Origin: Achromobacter pestifer
GTDB lineage: Bacteria > Pseudomonadota > Gammaproteobacteria > Burkholderiales > Burkholderiaceae_B
Length of the DNA: 64,000 nt
NCBI RefSeq assembly: GCF_013267355.1
Contig: NZ_CP053985.1
Coordinates: 3,968,001-4,032,000, forward strand
Direction: 5' to 3'
Positions within the stretch are counted from its first letter, which is position 1; every line of letters starts with the position of its first letter. Under the pieces are notes generated by a model, which did not search any database, was not told the DNA's origin, and worked only from the letters and a program-made list of their open reading frames with translations. Position numbers and translations under genes: made by a program. This document shows positions 41,533 to 49,594 of this stretch, piece by piece.

Positions 41533-41837
41533 CGCAGGCAGCGGACAAACAGGCATGGCGCGATCGCGTCATCGCAGGCTTGCTATGGTACGGGACATGG
41601 CTCGCCTCGGCCCTCATCGCCGCGGGCATGGCCCTCGATTTCCTTCCGCAAGCGCTTGCCGGCCTGCGGGACCTGGAGCTCGTCAAGGCCGGGGTGGCCC
41701 TGTTCATCCTGCTGCCGGTGGCGCGAGTGGCGCTGATGCTGGCTATCTTCCTGCGCGAACGCGACTACGCCTATACGGCGATCTCCGCGCTGGTGCTGCT
41801 CATCATCGCGGCTGGCGTGGTGTCGGGGCTGCGGTGA
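41529..41837 (+). CDS. DUF1634 membrane protein
   Basis: This 102-residue protein has three hydrophobic segments (LLWYGTWLASALIAAGMAL, GVALFILLPVARVALMLAIF, ISALVLLIIAAGVVSGL). DUF1634 proteins are usually encoded right after TauE/SafE permeases, as here with a 4-base ATGA overlap, and are thought to be accessory to them. No enzymatic motif. Confidence 0.85.
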   Translation: MTQAADKQAWRDRVIAGLLWYGTWLASALIAAGMALDFLPQALAGLRDLELVKAGVALFILLPVARVALMLAIFLRERDYAYTAISALVLLIIAAGVVSGLR

Positions 41838-41852
41838 GGTTGCGGGCTTTCC

Positions 41853-41858
41853 TATAAT
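41853..41858 (+). promoter_or_regulatory. Perfect -10 hexamer upstream of the hydrolase gene
   Basis: TATAAT in a short intergenic gap, 51 bases before the hydrolase ATG. The -35 position 17 bases upstream is poor, so the promoter assignment is moderate. Confidence 0.45.
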
Positions 41859-41908
41859 CGGAGCGCGGTGCGATGGCGCATCGCTGGATACCTTCCCCAG
41901 GATTTTTG

Positions 41909-42697
41909 ATGCTTGCGATTACCAGCCAGGATGTCTACGTGCACACCAGCGAGGGCCGCCTTTACGCGCGGCGCTGGGATCCCGCCGGGGACGCGGTGGC
42001 CGTGGCGCCCATCGTGATGTTCCACGATTCGCTGGGCTGCGTGGAGCTGTGGCGGGATTTTCCCGAACAACTGGCGCAGGCCACCGGGCGCAGCGTCATC
42101 GCCTATGACCGCCTGGGCTTTGGCCGCTCCGATCCCAATACCGCCGTGTTCGAGCCCGGCTTTGTGGCAGACGAGGCGCAGGGGGGATTCCGCCGCCTGC
42201 GTGAAGAACTGGGCATCGGCCCCTACGTGGGGTTCGGCCACAGCGTGGGCGGCGGCATGGCCGTCTGCAGCGCCGGCGTGTACGTCGACGATTGCCGGGC
42301 GCTGATCACCGAGTCCGCGCAGATGTTTGCCGAAGGCCGCACGCTGGAAGGCATACGGGCCGCCAAACAGACTTTCGCGGAACCCGGCCAACTGGACCGC
42401 CTGAAGAAGTACCACGGGGAAAAAGCCGCATGGGTGCTGGGCGCCTGGATCGACACCTGGCTATCGCCGGAGTTTGCCGCCTGGAATCTGGACGAGCAGT
42501 TGCGCCTAGTGCGTTGCCCCGTGCTGGCGCTGCACGGCGAAGTCGATGAATACGGCTCCCCCCGGCACCAGGACAAGCTCGTGGCGCTGGCGGGCGCACG
42601 CCCTTTGCTGCTGGAAAACTGCGGCCATGTCCCGCACCGCGAACAAAGCCGCATCGTGCTGGATGTGGTGAGCGAGTGGTTGCGGGCGGTTCCTTGA
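41909..42697 (+). CDS. Alpha/beta hydrolase
   Basis: This 262-residue alpha/beta hydrolase fold has the nucleophile Ser112 in GHSVGG, an oxyanion region VMFHDSLGCVELWRDFPEQL, the acid in ALHGEVDEYG and the catalytic His in ENCGHVPHRE. The substrate is unknown. ATG 41909 follows AGGA; an upstream GTG adds a 12-residue extension of low plausibility. A perfect TATAAT lies 50 bases upstream. Confidence 0.88.
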   Translation: MLAITSQDVYVHTSEGRLYARRWDPAGDAVAVAPIVMFHDSLGCVELWRDFPEQLAQATGRSVIAYDRLGFGRSDPNTAVFEPGFVADEAQGGFRRLREELGIGPYVGFGHSVGGGMAVCSAGVYVDDCRALITESAQMFAEGRTLEGIRAAKQTFAEPGQLDRLKKYHGEKAAWVLGAWIDTWLSPEFAAWNLDEQLRLVRCPVLALHGEVDEYGSPRHQDKLVALAGARPLLLENCGHVPHREQSRIVLDVVSEWLRAVP

Positions 42698-42786
42698 CCA
42701 ACCCGGTTCCAGCGTTCACAGTCCGCGCTTAGAATCGGACTAGCCCTTCCGCGCCGCCGCGCTCGTTTTTTGAGGTCCCCGATCCG

Positions 42787-43797
42787 ATGTCAGACCGTCA
42801 ACCCGCACCCCAAGCCGTACACAACACGACCACCCGCTACGCGATTTTCATCGTTGCCACGCTCAACGGGGGCGCTGCCGCCGCCGAAACCGTGCGCGGC
42901 TGGTGCGCCGATGTCGCTGCCGTCGTCCGCACGGTGGGCACGCGCGCGCCCGAGCAGAATCTCTCCTGTGTCACCGCCTTCGGCTCCACGGCCTGGGACC
43001 CGCTTTTCGGAGCGCCGCGTCCTGCCGCGCTGCATCCTTTCCGTGAATTCGGTTCGGGCGAGCGCCTGGCCGTCGCGACGCCGGGCGACCTGCTGCTGCA
43101 CATCCGCGCGGACTCGATGGATTTCTGTTTCGAACTGGCGACCTTGCTGCTGGGCGGCCTGGGCGATGCCGTGACGGTCGTGGATGAAGTCCAAGGCTTT
43201 CGCTACTTCGACCGGCGCGCCATCATCGGCTTCGTGGACGGGACCGAGAATCCGGAAGGGCAGGAGGCGGTCGATTTCACCGTCATCGGCGACGAGGACG
43301 CCGAGTTCGCCGGCGGCAGCTACGTGCTGGTGCAGAAGTACCTGCACGACATGGCGGCATGGAACGCGCTGACGGTCGAGGGCCAGGAAGGCGTGATTGG
43401 CCGCCACAAGTGGTCCAACGTGGAACTCGACGACGACATCAAGCCGTCGTCCTCGCACAGCGCCCTGACGACCATCGAGGAAAACGGCCAGGAACTGAAG
43501 ATCCTGCGTGACAACATGCCGTTCGGCCGGCCGGGGGCAGGGGAGTTCGGCACCTACTTCATCGGCTACGCGCGTTCGCCGCGGCCCATCGAACTGATGT
43601 TGGAGAACATGTTCGTCGGACGCCCGCCCGGCAACTACGACCGCCTGCTCGACTTCAGCCACGCGGTTACCGGCGGCCTGTTCTTCGTGCCGTCGTCCGA
43701 GTTGCTGGAAGCGCTTGCCGAGCGCAGCCCGGCCGCCTGTACGGACGCGGACGAGCCCGAGGCGCCGGCGCTCGCGTCGGCGGGCAAGGCCAACTGA
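42787..43797 (+). CDS. DyP-type heme peroxidase
   Basis: This 336-residue dye-decolorising peroxidase has the GxxDG motif GFVDGTENP with distal Asp151, the proximal heme ligand His224 (SSHSALT), a distal Arg region, and the family ending YARSPRPIELMLENMFVG. It oxidises aromatic compounds or porphyrins with peroxide. No signal peptide and no encapsulin gene nearby. It is transcribed alone. Confidence 0.93.
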   Translation: MSDRQPAPQAVHNTTTRYAIFIVATLNGGAAAAETVRGWCADVAAVVRTVGTRAPEQNLSCVTAFGSTAWDPLFGAPRPAALHPFREFGSGERLAVATPGDLLLHIRADSMDFCFELATLLLGGLGDAVTVVDEVQGFRYFDRRAIIGFVDGTENPEGQEAVDFTVIGDEDAEFAGGSYVLVQKYLHDMAAWNALTVEGQEGVIGRHKWSNVELDDDIKPSSSHSALTTIEENGQELKILRDNMPFGRPGAGEFGTYFIGYARSPRPIELMLENMFVGRPPGNYDRLLDFSHAVTGGLFFVPSSELLEALAERSPAACTDADEPEAPALASAGKAN

Positions 43798-43809
43798 GGA
43801 GGGGCTTCG

Positions 43810-43830
43810 GGCGCGGCGAGTCGCCGCGCC
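43810..43830. terminator. Hairpin between DyP and DUF4239 genes
   Basis: Near-perfect inverted repeat GGCGCGGCGA / TCGCCGCGCC around a single base, abutting the stop codon of the minus-strand gene. Very stable, without a T-run. Probable shared barrier between convergent genes. Confidence 0.5.
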
Positions 43831-44606
43831 TAGCGCTCCTGCTCCAGCGTCGCCTTCATCCGCACCATGCTCTCCTGGCTGACCATGATGACGCCGCTGG
43901 CGGGCTGGTCGATGTCCAGGATGAAGGTCAGCACCAGGGAGATCAGCATGGCGAACAGGCCGGTCGAGATCAGCCGTCTGCGCTTGTGCAGCCCGGTGCC
44001 GTAGGCGATGAACCCCATTGCGCCGGCGGTGACGATGAAGAGCAGATAGAAGACGGGTTCGGGAACGTGGTTTTCCAGCGCGACACGGCGTTTCTCGTTG
44101 ACCTGCGCCATCTCGTTGATGGCCTGGATGAACATGACGGTGGAGATCGAGGGCGGGTTCTCCAGGACGCTGGCCGCGGTGCTCCGGATCTGGCGTTCGA
44201 TGCGCCGCGACGTCGCGCTGGCCGCCGTCAGGCGTTCCTTGTCATTGTCGGCGTCGCTGAATTCCAGCGCCGTCGTGGTGTATTCGAGCAACAGCTTCGC
44301 GATGGGATCGCGGGCCGCGGGAGGCAGCAGCTGCGAGCGCCAGTAGGCATTGCCGATGGCGTTGGCCTCTTCCAGCACCAGGTTCTTGCGCGTCTCGAAA
44401 CGCGTCACCGACATGGCGAAAGTAAACCCCAGCAGCAGCGCCAGCAGGCCCAGCAGGGCGGTCTGGAGCGCGCCTATATGGGTCTTGGCGGCGTCGTCGG
44501 AGGCGCGGCGATGCTTGCGCCCCAACCGGAAGCCCAGCTCGATGATGGCCAGGCAAACGATGACGCAGATGAAAAATACATAGGTTTCATCAATTTCGCG
44601 CAGCAC
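43830..44606 (-). CDS. DUF4239 (bestrophin-like) membrane protein
   Basis: This 258-residue protein has membrane segments near residues 9-27 (YVFFICVIVCLAIIELGF), 46-66 (LQTALLGLLALLLGFTFAM) and two at the C-terminus (VFYLLFIVTAGAMGFIAYG, GLFAMLISLVLTFILDIDQP). The central cytosolic part is charged and helical. GFTFAMSVTRFETRKNLVLEEANAIG is the DUF4239 signature region. Members are predicted ion-channel-like proteins; no function is established. Confidence 0.78.
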   Translation of the reverse strand: MLREIDETYVFFICVIVCLAIIELGFRLGRKHRRASDDAAKTHIGALQTALLGLLALLLGFTFAMSVTRFETRKNLVLEEANAIGNAYWRSQLLPPAARDPIAKLLLEYTTTALEFSDADNDKERLTAASATSRRIERQIRSTAASVLENPPSISTVMFIQAINEMAQVNEKRRVALENHVPEPVFYLLFIVTAGAMGFIAYGTGLHKRRRLISTGLFAMLISLVLTFILDIDQPASGVIMVSQESMVRMKATLEQER

Positions 44607-44775
44607 GTTGATTCCCGGTGGTTATTTGGGGATAGAGCGTATGCCGAGTGCGGCGCGGTGGGCAAGGGGCGAATGACCCGCGCCTAGCCAGACGCCCGAT
44701 AGCCGGCCTGTGCAAGGCTCCTTTTAGTGTGAACAGGCCCTGGTTGCCAGGTTCTTGAAATGCGTCTTGGAGTAA

Positions 44776-44802
44776 GGTGTCGCTTCCCTTGTAAGCGACA
44801 CC
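44776..44802 (+). promoter_or_regulatory. Perfect 10-bp inverted repeat upstream of the aldo/keto reductase
   Basis: GGTGTCGCTT / AAGCGACACC with a 7-base spacer, ending 14 bases before the TTG start and just ahead of the GGAG ribosome-binding site. It may be a repressor operator or an mRNA hairpin controlling translation. No T-run follows. Confidence 0.55.
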
Positions 44803-44816
44803 GCACGGAGCAGAAA

Positions 44817-45866
44817 TTGAAAACCCGCAAACTCGGCCGTACCGACCTGGATGTCAGCCTGATCGGACTGGGCACCATGACCTGGGGCGAGCAGAACACC
44901 GAAGCCGAGGCGCACCAGCAGTTGGACTACGCCCTGGAGCGTGGCATCAATCTGGTTGACGTCGCCGAGATGTATCCGGTGCCGCCCAAGCCCGAAACGC
45001 AGGGCCTGACCGAGACCTATATCGGCACCTGGCTGGCGCGCAGCAAGCGCCGCCAGGACATCGTGCTGGCCAGCAAGGTGGCAGGCCCCGTGCGCGACGC
45101 CAAGCGCCCCGGCCACATCCGCGACGGCAAGACCCACCTGGACCGCAAGAATCTGACCGAGGCGCTGGACGCCAGCCTGAAGCGGCTGCAGACGGACTAC
45201 CTGGACCTGTATCAGCTGCACTGGCCGGACCGCACCACGGCCACCTTCGGCAAGCTGTCCTATCCCTGGGTCCAGGACGAGTACACCGTGCCGATCGAGG
45301 AAACCCTGGAGGTGCTGCAGGACTTCGTGCGCGCCGGCAAGGTGCGCCACATCGGCGTGTCCAATGAAACGCCCTGGGGTGTCGGGCAGTTCCTGCGTCA
45401 TGCCGAGAACAAGGGTTTGCCGCGTATCGCGACCATCCAGAACGCGTACAGCCTGCTGAACCGCGTCTACGAGATCGGCTTGTCGGAGTACTCGCACCAC
45501 GAAGGCGTGGGCCTGCTGGCCTATTCGCCGCTGGCAATGGGCGTGCTTTGCGGCAAGTACCTGGATGGCGCGCGTCCGGCGGGCGCCCGCCTGACGCTCT
45601 ACACGCGCTTCACCCGCTACAGCAACGAGCAAGCCGAGGCCGCCGCCCGCGCCTACGTCGAGCTGGCGCGCGCGCACGGCATTTCGCCCACCCACCTGGC
45701 CCTGGCCTGGGTGAACCAGCGCCCCTTCGTCACCAGCAACCTGATCGGCGCCACCACGCTCGAACAGTTGAAGGAAAACATCGACAGCGTGGACGTGACC
45801 CTGTCGGCCGAGGTGCTGGAGGCGATCGACAAGATCCACGCCCGCCAGCCGAATCCGGCGCCGTGA
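44817..45866 (+). CDS. Aldo/keto reductase (Tas/YajO-like)
   Basis: This 349-residue TIM-barrel NADP(H) oxidoreductase begins at TTG with GGAG eight bases upstream, giving the family N-terminus KTRKLGRTDLDVSLIGLGTM. The catalytic tetrad is visible: Asp/Tyr in NLVDVAEMYPVPP, Lys in LASKVAG, His in LYQLHWPDR. Closest in pattern to the Tas/YajO branch. A longer in-frame start at 44760 would run through the 10-bp inverted repeat and lacks an RBS. Followed by a strong terminator. Confidence 0.9.
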   Translation: MKTRKLGRTDLDVSLIGLGTMTWGEQNTEAEAHQQLDYALERGINLVDVAEMYPVPPKPETQGLTETYIGTWLARSKRRQDIVLASKVAGPVRDAKRPGHIRDGKTHLDRKNLTEALDASLKRLQTDYLDLYQLHWPDRTTATFGKLSYPWVQDEYTVPIEETLEVLQDFVRAGKVRHIGVSNETPWGVGQFLRHAENKGLPRIATIQNAYSLLNRVYEIGLSEYSHHEGVGLLAYSPLAMGVLCGKYLDGARPAGARLTLYTRFTRYSNEQAEAAARAYVELARAHGISPTHLALAWVNQRPFVTSNLIGATTLEQLKENIDSVDVTLSAEVLEAIDKIHARQPNPAP

Positions 45867-45900
45867 TGCGCTGATCGCCCCGTCCGCCGCAGCGGCCAGG

Positions 45901-45936
45901 ACCCATGACGCTTTCCGGGGCGTCATGGGTTTTTTC
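45901..45936 (+). terminator. Rho-independent terminator after the aldo/keto reductase
   Basis: 11-bp stem ACCCATGACGC / GCGTCATGGGT with an 8-base loop, followed by TTTTTTC. Confidence 0.9.
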
Positions 45937-46057
45937 ATGGAGGACGCCGATCCGGCCACGGATACATTTTTTTTCCTGTCCATTGTCGATTTCGTCTGGC
46001 GCGGTTCGTCGTGTCGATGGAGCATGCAAGTTCCACCATCCACACTAGGAGACCGAG

Positions 46058-46489
46058 ATGCGATTCATGGTTCAAGTCAGGGCCACCGCCGATAGCGAAG
46101 CCGGGGTGATGCCCACAGAGCAGTTGCTGGCCGACATGGGACGGTTCAACGAGGAGCTGGTGCAGGCGGGGGTGATGCTGGCGGGCGACGGCCTGAAGCC
46201 CAGTTCCAAGGGGGCGCGGGTACACTTTTCGGGCAGCAGCCGGCAGGTGATAGACGGCCCCTTCGCGGAAACCAAGGAGCTGATTGCCGGCTACTGGCTC
46301 TGGGAGTGCGCCTCGCTGCAGGAGGCGATCGAATGGGTCAAGCGCTGTCCCAATCCGATGCCGGGTCCGTCCGACATCGAAATCCGCCCGTTATACGAGA
46401 TGGAGGACTTCGGCGAGGAATTCACGCCGGAGCTGCGGGCCCAGGAGGGACGGCTGCGCGATCAGTTGGAGAAAGCGTCCAAGCAGTGA
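46058..46489 (+). CDS. YCII-related (DGPF) domain protein
   Basis: This 143-residue protein has the ferredoxin-like YCII domain with the hallmark VIDGPFAETKELIAGYW, then SLQEAIEWVKRCPNP. The C-terminal tail is acidic/helical. Such proteins are often linked to ECF sigma factors, but none is next to this gene. RBS AGGAGACC precedes the ATG. Enzymatic activity is unproven for the family. Confidence 0.88.
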   Translation: MRFMVQVRATADSEAGVMPTEQLLADMGRFNEELVQAGVMLAGDGLKPSSKGARVHFSGSSRQVIDGPFAETKELIAGYWLWECASLQEAIEWVKRCPNPMPGPSDIEIRPLYEMEDFGEEFTPELRAQEGRLRDQLEKASKQ

Positions 46490-46518
46490 TTTGGCGGCCG
46501 GGGCGGGCGGCATGGCCA

Positions 46519-47337
46519 TCAAGCCCCGGTCGCCGCCACCTCCCACAAACGGTCCGGCGCAAAATCCTGCTGCTCGCCCTTCTTGGCGTAGCCCAACGGA
46601 TTGGCCACGATGCGGCAGCCATTCTTCACGTAGTCCTGTGGACAGTGGAGATGGCCGTGCATCCAGACGTCGGCCAGGGGCAACAGGGCGTCCAACGCGT
46701 TGCAGAAGCCCGCGGTGCCCGGGGTGACGCCGTAGCGCGGGTCCGCGCTGGCCAGCGTCGGCGCGAAGTGGGTGATGGCAACGGTCGGGCCGGCGTGGGG
46801 CACGTGCAGGGCGGCGTCCAGCCACTGCTGGCAGAGCAGTCCTTGTTCGCGCATCTGCTCGGCCATGAAGGGCGCGCCGTTGCGGCGCATCTCCGCCTTT
46901 TCCAGGTAGAAGTCGGCCGCACGGAAAGCTTTTTCGCGTTTTTTCAGGGCCGAGCCCACGGTGTCGCCGGGGGCGGCCAGCGCGTCGAAGTCCGTCCATA
47001 GCGTGGTGCCGACCAAGCGCACGCCATCGATGACCAGCGTTTCGCGTTCCAGCCAGTGGATGCCGAGTTCGCTGCAAAGCTCGCGCAGTTTTGCGTGGGT
47101 TTCGTCGAAATCGACGTTGTCGTATTCATGGTTGCCGGGCACGTAGACCACGGGCGTGGGCCAGCCTTTGCTCGGGGCATAGGTGCCCAGGCCGAAGTCG
47201 GCGCCGGTCATGAGCGAGCCGCGGCGATACGAGCCTATGTCTCCGGCCAGCACCAGCAGATCGGCGCCGGGCGCGGGCCGGGCCACGAAATCCGGGTCGG
47301 TTTCAAGGTGCAGGTCTGAGAGCAATTGGATCTTCAT
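46519..47337 (-). CDS. Calcineurin-like metallophosphoesterase
   Basis: This 272-residue phosphoesterase has all dimetal motifs: SDLHLE, GDIGSY, PGNHEYDN, ITHFAP and MHGHLHC. Start chosen at 47337, where MKIQLLSDLHLE begins; longer in-frame starts enter the neighbouring LprI-like gene promoter. Substrate unknown. It is convergent with the YCII gene and divergent from the LprI-like gene. Confidence 0.9.
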   Translation of the reverse strand: MKIQLLSDLHLETDPDFVARPAPGADLLVLAGDIGSYRRGSLMTGADFGLGTYAPSKGWPTPVVYVPGNHEYDNVDFDETHAKLRELCSELGIHWLERETLVIDGVRLVGTTLWTDFDALAAPGDTVGSALKKREKAFRAADFYLEKAEMRRNGAPFMAEQMREQGLLCQQWLDAALHVPHAGPTVAITHFAPTLASADPRYGVTPGTAGFCNALDALLPLADVWMHGHLHCPQDYVKNGCRIVANPLGYAKKGEQQDFAPDRLWEVAATGA

Positions 47338-47422
47338 AGCCGCCATCTTAGGCCACCGGCAGCGGGGGCCATTGTTCCATGCGACACTTTCCCGGTTTAC
47401 CCAGTCACACAGGAGGAATTCC

Positions 47423-47833
47423 ATGCGTATCGCCATCATGGCCGCGGCTGCCGCGCTTGCGCTGGCCGCTAGCGCGCAGGCGCAGCCGCTGGATTGCGGC
47501 AATGCGGCCACGCAGACGGACATGAGCCTGTGCGCCGACCAGGCGTACCGCAAGTCCGACGCCGACTTGAACGCCGCCTACAAGGAAGTGACCGCGCGCC
47601 TGAAGAACGACCGGGACGCGACGACCCAGCTGCATGCCGCCCAGAAGGCCTGGCTGTTCTTCCGCGATGCGGAGTGCGCCTTTGCCTCCAGCAGCACGTC
47701 CGGCGGCAGCGCCTATCCCATGACGCTGAGCCTGTGCCTGGACAAGCTGACGCAGGCGCGCACCAAGGAATTACGGGCCTACCTGAAATGCGAGGAAGGC
47801 GACCTGAGCTGCCCGGTGCCAGGCAAGCAGTAA
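47423..47833 (+). CDS. LprI/DUF1311-family exported protein
   Basis: This 136-residue protein has a signal peptide (MRIAIMAAAAALALAASAQA). The mature part begins with PLDCGNAATQTDMSLCADQA and continues with DADLNAAYKEVTARLKND and AAQKAWLFFRDAEC, the LprI (lysozyme-inhibitor-like) pattern with paired cysteines. Periplasmic; the family includes a mycobacterial lysozyme inhibitor, but most members are uncharacterised. A strong RBS AGGAGGAA precedes the ATG. The next gene (tag) begins 8 bases after its stop. Confidence 0.87.
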   Translation: MRIAIMAAAAALALAASAQAQPLDCGNAATQTDMSLCADQAYRKSDADLNAAYKEVTARLKNDRDATTQLHAAQKAWLFFRDAECAFASSSTSGGSAYPMTLSLCLDKLTQARTKELRAYLKCEEGDLSCPVPGKQ

Positions 47834-47841
47834 GCCGCCGC

Positions 47842-48486
47842 ATGAAGACGAATGACATGAGCGAGAGTAATCCGAGCCTCATCATGGACGAGCGGGGCGT
47901 GGCGCGCTGCTTCTGGCAGCCGTCCATGCCGGACTATCACGACCACGAATGGGGCAGGCCGGTGGCGGACGACCGCCGCCTGTACGAGAAGATCTGCCTG
48001 GAGGGCTTTCAGGCCGGCATGGCCTGGATCACGATCCTGCGCAAGCGCGAGGCGTTCCGCGAGGCTTTCGACGACTTCGACTTCGAGCGGGTGGCGCGCT
48101 ACACGGAACGCGATGTCGAACGCCTGATGGGCAACGCGGGCATCGTGCGCAACCGCAGCAAGATCGTGTCCGCCATCAACAACGCCAGGCGCGCACAGGC
48201 CCTGGCCAATGAGTCGGGTTCGCTGTCGGCCTGGCTCTGGCGCCATGAGCCGCCGGCGCAGGACCGGCCCGCGACGGTGGACCTGGACTACTGGAACGGC
48301 AATCCGACTTCGCCGGCGTCGGCGGGCCTGTCGCGCGAGTTGAAGAAGCGCGGCTGGACCTTCGTGGGGCCCACGACCATGTACGCCTTCATGCAGGCGG
48401 TCGGCATGGTCAACGACCACATGAGCGGCTGCGTCTGTCGTGCGGCGGTCGAGGCGGCGCGGGCGGGATTCGAGCGGCCCCGCTAG
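47842..48486 (+). CDS. tag: DNA-3-methyladenine glycosylase I
   Basis: This 214-residue base-excision repair enzyme removes 3-methyladenine. The zinc-snap ligands are visible: Cys23 with His in CFWQPSMPDYHDHEWGRP, and the C-terminal HMSGCVC. EGFQAGMAWITILRKREAF and LMGNAGIVRNRSKI are family signatures, and the catalytic Glu lies in the first. Short spacing after the LprI-like gene suggests co-transcription. An ATG five codons on (MSESNPS) is an alternative start. Confidence 0.93.
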   Translation: MKTNDMSESNPSLIMDERGVARCFWQPSMPDYHDHEWGRPVADDRRLYEKICLEGFQAGMAWITILRKREAFREAFDDFDFERVARYTERDVERLMGNAGIVRNRSKIVSAINNARRAQALANESGSLSAWLWRHEPPAQDRPATVDLDYWNGNPTSPASAGLSRELKKRGWTFVGPTTMYAFMQAVGMVNDHMSGCVCRAAVEAARAGFERPR

Positions 48487-48527
48487 ACGTCCCAGGGCTC
48501 ACACTCTCTTGCGGCTCAAAAAAAATA

Positions 48528-48556
48528 TTGAGTTGGTTGCGCTTCGCAAGTATATT
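48528..48556 (+). promoter_or_regulatory. Promoter of the MarR-GNAT gene
   Basis: TTGAGT (48528-48533), exactly 17-base spacer, TATATT (48551-48556). The spacer contains operator 1, and operator 2 begins directly after the -10. Confidence 0.7.
48536..48550. promoter_or_regulatory. Operator 1 of the MarR-GNAT gene
   Basis: GTTGCGCTTCGCAAG, a 5-3-5 inverted repeat (TTGCG / CGCAA), placed between the -35 and -10 hexamers. Confidence 0.65.
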
Positions 48557-48557
48557 G

Positions 48558-48572
48558 GTTGCGAATCGCAAC
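48558..48572. promoter_or_regulatory. Operator 2 of the MarR-GNAT gene
   Basis: GTTGCGAATCGCAAC, a perfect 6-3-6 inverted repeat just downstream of the -10 hexamer. Its centre is 22 bp from that of operator 1, about two helical turns, so both can be bound on one DNA face. Confidence 0.72.
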
Positions 48573-48586
48573 TTTAAGAGCGCGCC

Positions 48587-49594
48587 ATGGATCTGATCGA
48601 CACCCCCATCCAACCCCGCGACCAGACCATCCGGGACCTGCGGGAGTTCTCCCGCAAACTGGTGCGCGAGCTGGGCTTCATGCGCAGCTCGCTGGCGGGC
48701 AGCGAACTGGCGCCTTCCGCCGTCCACGCCATCATCGAGATCGGTCTGCAGCCAGGCATCCAGGCGCGCGATCTGGCGGCCATACTCAGGCTGGACAAGT
48801 CCAATACCAGCCGGCAGGTCGCCAAGCTGGAATCCGCCGGGCTGCTGACGCGGGAGGCCGACAGCGTGGACGCCCGTTCGTCACGGCTGTACCTGAGCGA
48901 GGCAGGGATCCGGCTGCGCTCGCAGATCGACCAGTTCGCCACGGATCAGGTGTCGCGCGCTTTGCGGCAGCTGGCGCCCGAGGATCAGCAGTCGCTGATC
49001 CGCTTTCTTTCCCTCTACGCCGACGCCCTGTCGCACGAGAACCCCAACATCGCGCCGGCCGCCGCTGGCGGCCTCGCAGACCAGATCCACGCCGGCTACC
49101 TGCCGGGCTGCATCGGCGACGTGGCCGGCCTGCATGCGCGCTACTACGCGCAGGCCTCGGGATTCGGCGTGTACTTTGAACGCAAGGTGGCGACCGAGCT
49201 GGCCGAATTCGCCGAAGGCCTGCCCGCCGCCGGCAAGAACATGTGGCTGTACGCGGACAACGGCAGGACGCTGGCCTCCATTGTCATCGATGGCGATCTC
49301 GCCACCCGCGAGGCGCACCTGCGCTGGTTCATCGTCGACGAGTCGCTGCGCGGCATGGGCGTGGGCCGCGCCCTGCTGCAGCGGGCCATGGCTTTTGCCG
49401 ACGCGCATTACGACGAGACCTATCTGTGGACCTTCAAGGGCCTGGATGCCGCCCGGCATCTATACGAGGCGGCGGGCTTTACGCTGGCCGAGGAGTCCGA
49501 AGGCAGGCAGTGGGGCAGCGTGGTGGTCGAGCAGCGCTTCGTGCGCCGCGGCCGGGGCGCCTCAGATCACGCTGATGCGCAGCTCGGCCAGTAG
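48587..49594 (+). CDS. MarR-GNAT fusion: transcriptional regulator with acetyltransferase domain
   Basis: This 335-residue protein has two domains. Residues about 10-150 are a MarR winged helix (DLAAILRLDKSNTSRQVAKL, ADSVDARSSRLYLSEAG). Residues about 165-325 are a GNAT fold with the acetyl-CoA loop FIVDESLRGMGVGRALLQRA and DAARHLYEAAGFTLAEESEG. This fusion family is widespread; some members modify small molecules or proteins. Upstream are two matched inverted repeats flanking the -10 hexamer, pointing to autorepression. Its 3' end overlaps the pentapeptide gene on the other strand by 33 bases. Confidence 0.92.
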   Translation: MDLIDTPIQPRDQTIRDLREFSRKLVRELGFMRSSLAGSELAPSAVHAIIEIGLQPGIQARDLAAILRLDKSNTSRQVAKLESAGLLTREADSVDARSSRLYLSEAGIRLRSQIDQFATDQVSRALRQLAPEDQQSLIRFLSLYADALSHENPNIAPAAAGGLADQIHAGYLPGCIGDVAGLHARYYAQASGFGVYFERKVATELAEFAEGLPAAGKNMWLYADNGRTLASIVIDGDLATREAHLRWFIVDESLRGMGVGRALLQRAMAFADAHYDETYLWTFKGLDAARHLYEAAGFTLAEESEGRQWGSVVVEQRFVRRGRGASDHADAQLGQ

